This document shows, piece by piece, positions 58,457 through 64,000 of a stretch of DNA of 64,000 nt. The DNA comes from Trichoplusia ni (taxonomy: Eukaryota; Arthropoda; Insecta; Lepidoptera; Noctuidae): contig NC_039479.1 in NCBI RefSeq assembly GCF_003590095.1, positions 2,294,001-2,358,000 of the forward strand. The letters are read 5' to 3'. Position numbers and translations under genes: made by a program. The notes beneath the pieces are model-generated. The model did no database searches, was not told the DNA's origin, and worked only from the letters and a program-made list of their open reading frames with translations. Every line of letters starts with the position of its first letter. The first letter of the stretch is position 1.

Positions 58457-60109
58457 AGTCTCAAGATAGTTATTATAAAAATAAGGATCTTTAGATGTTG
58501 GTTTTATTTAACGATGCGGCAAAACTATTAGTTGTAGAAGTATTTTCATCTTCTTTATCCCCTAAGGTCATCGTCCAACAACAAAAGCCTAGCCTTGTTG
58601 GTACTTTTCGCCGCTATTCTAAGTTGGTAATATCTTTATTGCCTTTCACTAGATTACCTTCGTTTATGAAGCAATAAATAAGCGAACAATAAAAAGTTAA
58701 TAGCTCAATATTTGCTGATCGCCGATAGTTTTTCCACTATCGATCGATTTTTTATTGTTGTTGTTTACAAAGCCCTTATAGACGCTTGATTATCTATTTT
58801 TAGGTAAATGTTTTATAGACCACATTACACAGGATTAGGATTATTTTGTGTTAACTGTCAATGAAAGCGGATGGTAAAAAAAGATTTAAAAGTGTGGTGT
58901 CTAAAGAACTAAAGGAATGTATCATGAAACAGTATTGAGAACAACTATGGCCTGCAGACAGACATAACAAAGTATGAATCAAAGACAACTAATATAATAA
59001 TTTTATTTTAGAGAAGTTCAGAAGGCTTATTCCTCGTTTGAACTATCGTTCTACTTAAGGATCAGAATTTTGAAAGGGACACTAGTTTATAGAAACATAG
59101 GGTTAAGTTTAAAATATATTTATTAGGCACTTTCACAATATATTTGAATAACGTAGGGTTAAACTTATTTATTTATTTAACCTATTCACAAAACACAAAA
59201 TCGTAACGAGTCAATGTGTGAAAGAAAATATCCATTCCCCGGAAGAATTAATAAAAGCCGGTGATTTTCCATTTGACTAATCGTCTTCAATGATAAACAA
59301 ATTCTATTGAATTTGTGACGCCATTCAAACGCCTATCAAAAGTAGAATGAAGCTGTGATTTGCGAAAGATTTTATTTCGTTCTTATTTGCCAACAACAAT
59401 AATACAAGTGTATCTTAAAGGCAGTAAGTACATTGAACGTTTTACGCAATAGTTAAATAAAGGTACGAATGCAGAAAGTTGATTTTTAATCTTTTTTTAA
59501 ATCCACGCTTATTATTATGGTGATTTGTTTGCAACCAAGTTCAACATAGACTGTACGTATACGTATATAATAAAATTAATAGCTACTATATACTTCAATT
59601 CTTTGTATTTATGAAGTCACAACACAAAAAAAACGATAATCTATTTGGGCAATGCAACTAATATATTGTAAAATGTTTATCCTCCTGAACCTACACAGTC
59701 TAAAATTGATGAAAAAAGAAAACAATTCAATTAGAAACAGAGCAGATAAACATCTTCTATAGAGTTGCGTTACTTTAAGAAATCCATTAGATATTTCGTA
59801 ATACTATTTTTACTTAGAAAACTTCGAGACTTCCCCATGTTCTTAGCAACTTGGAAATAATTGTAACGACATTGAGAGTCGACACAACGTTGAGTGTAAA
59901 CTGGGTCAAAGCTAGCTAAGCTTATTCGACATTCGAAAACGGTAGGGTGCTAATGTGAAACTGTCTGAACTAATGCCTGCATGTGAGTATTTAATAGTAC
60001 GCTGCAGGAGCTACCTATAACATTTATCTATCCTATTTAACTCTTTATTAAAACTACAGTGTTAAATATTTATAGTACAATCATTTGCTATATACTAAAA
60101 AATATAAGC

Positions 60110-60640
60110 AATAATTAAAACAAGGCATCAAAAAATTCATCAGCGTCGCTGCCGGCTGGGAGTGTGCCCAAAAGGCTGACAGCATTGCCCCGTTGAATGG
60201 CAATGCTAATCCTCTGAGCGAGGTAAAAGCCAGCCTTTGGGTCACGAGAAGTGTCAACGAGACGCTTTGCTAGCTCTTTAATGAGACAGTTCTTTTAATG
60301 AAATGCCGAGCAGCGATTAAGCTTTAAACCAATTACATTTACAGATGCTGCAACAATCATCTTTAGAAGATGATTTGGACAAAGATGATGATGATGAAGC
60401 GCCTTTTACAAAGAACCCGGTCTCTTCCCATGAAGTTAACCCGTGAATGAAAAGAGATACTGATTATAACTATAGTAAATACTTCGGGCGCCTGGATTAA
60501 GGGTTTGATTCAGAAAGCGGTACTTTTTGACACTGCACGTATCGTGAGGAGGTTCCTCTCTCTGGAGCCCTGACCACCGGCAGCTTGGGCCCTGTTCCCG
60601 TTGCTGGTTGGACGCAATTTTTTATATTTTTAAATAAATG
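60110..60640 (+). mobile_element. LINE remnants flanking the 60346 exon candidate
   Basis: The fragment at 60480-60600 (AAGGGTTTGATTCAGAAAGC, then a leftover of the DTARIVRRF-type end) matches the LINE at 31440. The part at 60130-60300 (gggagtgtgcccaaaaggct) looks like upstream sequence of such an element. The middle, including 60346-60447, is not recognisable as LINE. Confidence 0.45.
60346..60447 (+). CDS. Candidate terminal exon, acidic C terminus
   Basis: Strong acceptor (attacatttacag), then 33 codons in phase 0, with a Leu/Asp-rich start LEDDLDKDDDDE and a TGA stop at 60445-60447. AATAAA lies at 60633-60638. It is compatible with the exon candidate 56284-56418. Caution: it is flanked on both sides by LINE-like debris (60110-60300 and 60470-60640), so it may be transposon-derived or chance. 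Confidence 0.33.
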
Positions 60641-61464
60641 TTGTTTTTTGGTTTGTTTTTGTATGTACCTATATTTATATAAAAAAATAATTGATATAGT
60701 TGTGTTTAAATAAAGGAACTAGGTAGATACTACACTTTATTACCTGTAATCATCAAACGCGTACTTGTAAAGTATTTAGATACTGTGCGCAGTTTCCTCC
60801 GACTGAAAACTGCAATATTAATTCGCGAGCTTAATGAAATCTCTTTCACGAGTACTTACAGAAAATACTAATTTAATTATTTATACATTCATTTTCCAAC
60901 TATCTATAACGTAGTCAGTATGACTTACATAATTATATAAAGCAACTGTTTTACTACGTGAATGTTTGTATCTATTTAAAATTCCAAACATCGAAGAAAT
61001 AAAAAAGAGAAATTTTGAAATTTACTCAATTTATTTTTTATTCACGTATATGTTCTCAATTACACTACCTACTTCAAGCAAGTTGTTTCTGGAAAAGTAA
61101 AAAATGTATAAATAAAAAGGTCTTATTAAAAACTTAAATAGCTTGAAAACTACTTTCAACTTATGTTGAAAGCACAAACAGTATATAATTATGTTTAACT
61201 GTAATCCAATTAGCTCTTGGGATTAACTGGTCTGGTTTTACAGTCATTTTATTTCTCAGTTAAGACAAAGGCTCATAAAAGTCTAGGTACGCTTTCTTTA
61301 TAAACTGTTGTTTCAAAATGATTAAGCACAAACTATAAACGTGCTTTTTCCTGTACGTACCTACATATTAAAGGAGGAAGACGATAACTTTTTGAGAACA
61401 ATTACTATTTTTCCGCTGCGGTATCTCATAAATAGTATTATTTATATAGTTTATATTATCACAC

Positions 61465-61830
61465 GAGGAGCTCGTGGTTAAGCTATAACCGCATAAGTAA
61501 CTCGATCACAGTTTAAGCTATGCTTGACGCGGTTGGTCCGTAGATGGGTGACCATCTTTGTCATAGCGAGTTCCTCCGTGTTTCGGAAGGCACGTTTAAT
61601 GTGTGGCTGTTGTATCTCGGCTGTTCTGCATACATCTTTGACTGTCGTTACAGGTAGTCAGAAGCTTGAAAGTCTGACAACCAGTTTAACCAAGGGGTGT
61701 CGTGTTGCCCAGTTAACTGGGTTGAGGAGGTCAGATAGGCAGTCGCTCCTTGTAAAACACTGGTACTTAGCTGCAACCGGTTGGACTGGTAGCCGACCCC
61801 AACATAGTTGGGAAAAGGCTAGGCCGATGA
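61465..61830 (+). mobile_element. 5S-rRNA-like SINE, complete copy with 8-bp target-site duplication
   Basis: About 366 bases between direct repeats TATCACAC (61457-61464 and 61831-61838). The 5' part (about 61500-61555) parallels the 5S rRNA internal promoter region: GATCACaGtTTAAGC, GaCGCGGTTgGT, then GATGGGTGACC. The body is unrelated and the 3' end is a GATGA-type tail. Confidence 0.82.
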
Positions 61831-62699
61831 TATCACACATAATGTATTATTGTTGCTAACATGACAGAAATAATAACAAAAAATATAGAGGTTAGGTTTA
61901 CCATACGTACGTTTCTATATTTACACATATCCACATACATTTTCCGAGTTACAAACTACATACGTTAGCGTTTCAAGAGACGATGCTTATTACTCAACAT
62001 TCTGAAATTTTCCCTGCACTTTTCTCGAGTCATACATGAATATGGTATATTCTCCTTGCTCATATTACCGAGGAATGCAATTATTTTGAACGGGATGGCT
62101 ACGTGGACGAGAAATCCACAAGGAATTCAACGGATTGCGAATCTGAGCGAGTCGTTTTGCTAAAAGTACCGAAAGAAATATTTGAGGAATTAATCCTGGT
62201 ACATTTTTTTTCTTCTGTCCCTCTAGCTAGCATAAAGTTATAAAGATTATTTTGAATGACGTCACTTCTTGCTACAAATTTTTGCGACCTAGTTAAGTCT
62301 CCCGTTCTCTTAAACTTTCACTTTTAATACCCAGTCGAGACCCTATTCCACTTTGTAAGCGCGGGTTCGAATAAGGAATGTGATATTTTTTGGGTATATG
62401 ATAGGCTAGATTCTATTTACTTTCCCCTTAAAGTACGTACTATTTTTATTCTTATTTGAAAGGTAGGTTGTACTTCCTCTATCATTATCTTTTATCACGT
62501 GTAGCTAGCTAATTTAAAGGTTTACTATTATAATATTAAATATAAATCTGTAAGAACGAGAATAATAGTCCGAAGTATAATAAACGTAATTAATTTAATA
62601 ATATAATTTAAATTAATTTAAATTACACATCTAAAATCCCAACACAATACAAACTCGAAACAAAATTCCGATACGGGACAGTAAAAAGGGTTCCAAAAT

Positions 62700-63275
62700 T
62701 CAAAATCTGGAAATTCTGCAGCAAGAGTACCCGCAGCGAGGGCAGGAGGTGTCGGACTCCGACGACTCGGACGACTCGTACAGGCTGCGCGTGGTCCTCC
62801 GGCGCCCACGCGTGGACTTCGCCTTGATCTTCCGCAGCTGGTACTTGGGCTTCCTGATCGGGCGCCTCTTCGGCTTCTTCTGACGCCTCCTCGGCTGGAA
62901 AGAACTCTCGCTCACAATGATCCCTCTTGCGATATTCTGTAGCATTTTGTAGGCCTTGCTCTTTGATTTCCTCGGCAGATGCGGACGAAGGATTCTCACG
63001 AACTCCTGTATTCCTTGTATCGCCGAATGCTTCTTCGCCTCGCTGGCGACAGTGAGATGCTTGGATTTGCTGGTCGTCGCAAACGGCTCTATCTTCTGCA
63101 CCCCCAGCCCGTCACCGCTGTTCATGTTGGCCATTGGTTCGGGGACGTCCACGGACGGGACCAGCTGAGTTTCACTTTCATCCGGAGTGGAATTATCCAA
63201 GTCTGACAGCTCGTCTACAACTTGGTCCCCAATCGCATCTGGTGCTATCTCAGCATCCATCTCTTGGAAATCCAT
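62700..63275 (-). CDS. Hypothetical 191-residue basic protein, single exon
   Basis: An intact ORF from ATG (63275) to TGA (62700-62702). Not recognised. Residues 1-60 are acidic (ELSDLDNSTPDESE). Residues about 80-120 look like a helical domain (IQGIQEFVRILRPHLP, KAYKMLQNIARG). Residues 122-160 are strongly basic (RRRQKKPKRRPIRKPK, RGRRRTTR), like a nuclear-localisation or nucleic-acid-binding region. The end is Ser/Glu-rich followed by a Cys-rich CPRCGYSCC. The start context (ttaatATGG) is acceptable, and an ATTAAA-type signal occurs downstream on this strand near plus 62592. The absence of introns next to a many-exon gene would fit a retrocopy or a fast-evolving lineage-specific gene. Function unknown. 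Confidence 0.65.
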   Translation of the reverse strand: MDFQEMDAEIAPDAIGDQVVDELSDLDNSTPDESETQLVPSVDVPEPMANMNSGDGLGVQKIEPFATTSKSKHLTVASEAKKHSAIQGIQEFVRILRPHLPRKSKSKAYKMLQNIARGIIVSESSFQPRRRQKKPKRRPIRKPKYQLRKIKAKSTRGRRRTTRSLYESSESSESDTSCPRCGYSCCRISRF

Positions 63276-64000
63276 ATTAATGTTAAAAAAATCAGTACAA
63301 ATAATAGTAGCTATACAAATTGCTTGTCAAAATAATGTTTTAAGTGAAACTATCAAATTTTATTTTTTCTGTCATGTCCGGTATAAGGAATTGACGTTTT
63401 CCATAGACTTCGAAACAATTTACTGCAGGTTGTTATGGCTACGGGATATGTTATGCGCCTGTTCGAAAGTAGCGATTTTCCAAAAAGTTATCTGTTTTTT
63501 AATAAAATATCTATGAACCGTTTTCCTTTTTATATCACCTCACCTCTTGACATTAGCATCGCTCTATGTAACAAGTTATTTTAGTTTACAGAGTAATGCA
63601 ACTTATTTTTTTATCAACATGATATTTTCACGAGAACGTAACGTTATTTAGAAGTCAGCAATTTTCTCTTGGAAAACTCTAATTTAGCTGTAATTTATTT
63701 AAAAATGCTGGAAACGAGCACGTTCTCGTTGTAAACAGTTTATTTAAGTTAAAATGGTCTAGTGTATTACTATGTTAGATGCAATCTACATTGTAACATC
63801 GTAATGAAATATGTGAAATAACTACAAAAATGTATATTCGCCTAATCTTGAGAGTCAGTCATCTACGTCTTAAACCTTTAACTACTTAATCAAAATATCC
63901 GTTGGGTCATTATCAGCCTTTTATGCAGCCATTATATGCCTTTGTATTTTTGCCTCGAGTAGAATCAACTGCCTGGATGAAACACAAAATCCATGAGGCA
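63276..64000. other. Right edge, no gene seen
   Basis: AT-rich sequence upstream of the minus-strand 191-residue ORF; it presumably holds that gene's promoter. No motif is strong enough to name. Confidence 0.6.

Larger units (their letters stand above)
55010..62699. other. Downstream of TRPM stop: 3' UTR, candidate alternative exons and repeats
   Basis: Several AATAAA motifs (55709, 56900, 56994, 60633) could end TRPM transcripts; which is used cannot be told from sequence. Contains candidate exons at 56284, 57607 and 60346 and repeats at 56595-56700, 58320-58456, 60110-60640 and 61465-61830. The rest is AT-rich with nothing supported. Confidence 0.6.

Noticed and set aside
61500..61560. 5S rRNA gene
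   Set aside because: Only the internal-promoter part resembles 5S, with insertions, and the unit carries a SINE body and target-site duplications.

Overview
The window is animal nuclear DNA, AT-rich, with short exons bounded by GT-AG introns. The dispersed repeats are of kinds I associate with moth and butterfly genomes: 'gggttccgtagcc' repeats, '(T)TTTCACCACCGCC' MITE-like units, tRNA- and 5S-like SINEs, and RTE and other LINE 3' ends. A lepidopteran insect is the best guess; I cannot name the species.

One gene dominates: a plus-strand insect TRPM (transient receptor potential melastatin) cation channel. I trace 27 constitutive-looking exons from 2031 to the stop codon at 54464-54466. Their phases are compatible at every junction and give about 1,519 residues. 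The 5' end of the gene (roughly the first couple of hundred residues) lies upstream of the window. Exons 1-3 carry the end of the N-terminal SLOG/MHR1 region. Exons 4-8 carry the helical MHR2/3 region, exons 9-10 MHR4 and pre-S1, and exons 11-14 S1-S6 and the pore. Exon 15 holds the TRP helix, exons 16-17 a coiled coil, and exons 18-27 a long disordered tail with no alpha-kinase or NUDT9-H domain.

The first three introns inside the window are about 10 kb each and full of repeat debris, while the 3' half is compact. The gene looks heavily alternatively spliced. It has two tandem pore/S6 exons (43266-43484 and 43927-44148) that must be mutually exclusive. It also has an in-frame 75-nt cassette candidate (37788-37862), a 30-nt microexon candidate with a GC donor (47614-47643), a NAGNAG acceptor (39044-39049) and several possible alternative 3' ends, one reachable by readthrough of the stop.

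Two other coding units lie on the minus strand. A MADF-domain exon (5237-5635) is nested in TRPM's first intron, and an intact 191-residue single-exon ORF of unknown function (62700-63275) lies downstream.

The rest is intron and intergenic DNA with a 5'-truncated LINE (25960-26854), other LINE 3' remnants, two SINE families (one 5S-rRNA-like with clear target-site duplications), palindromic MITE-like elements and smaller repeats.
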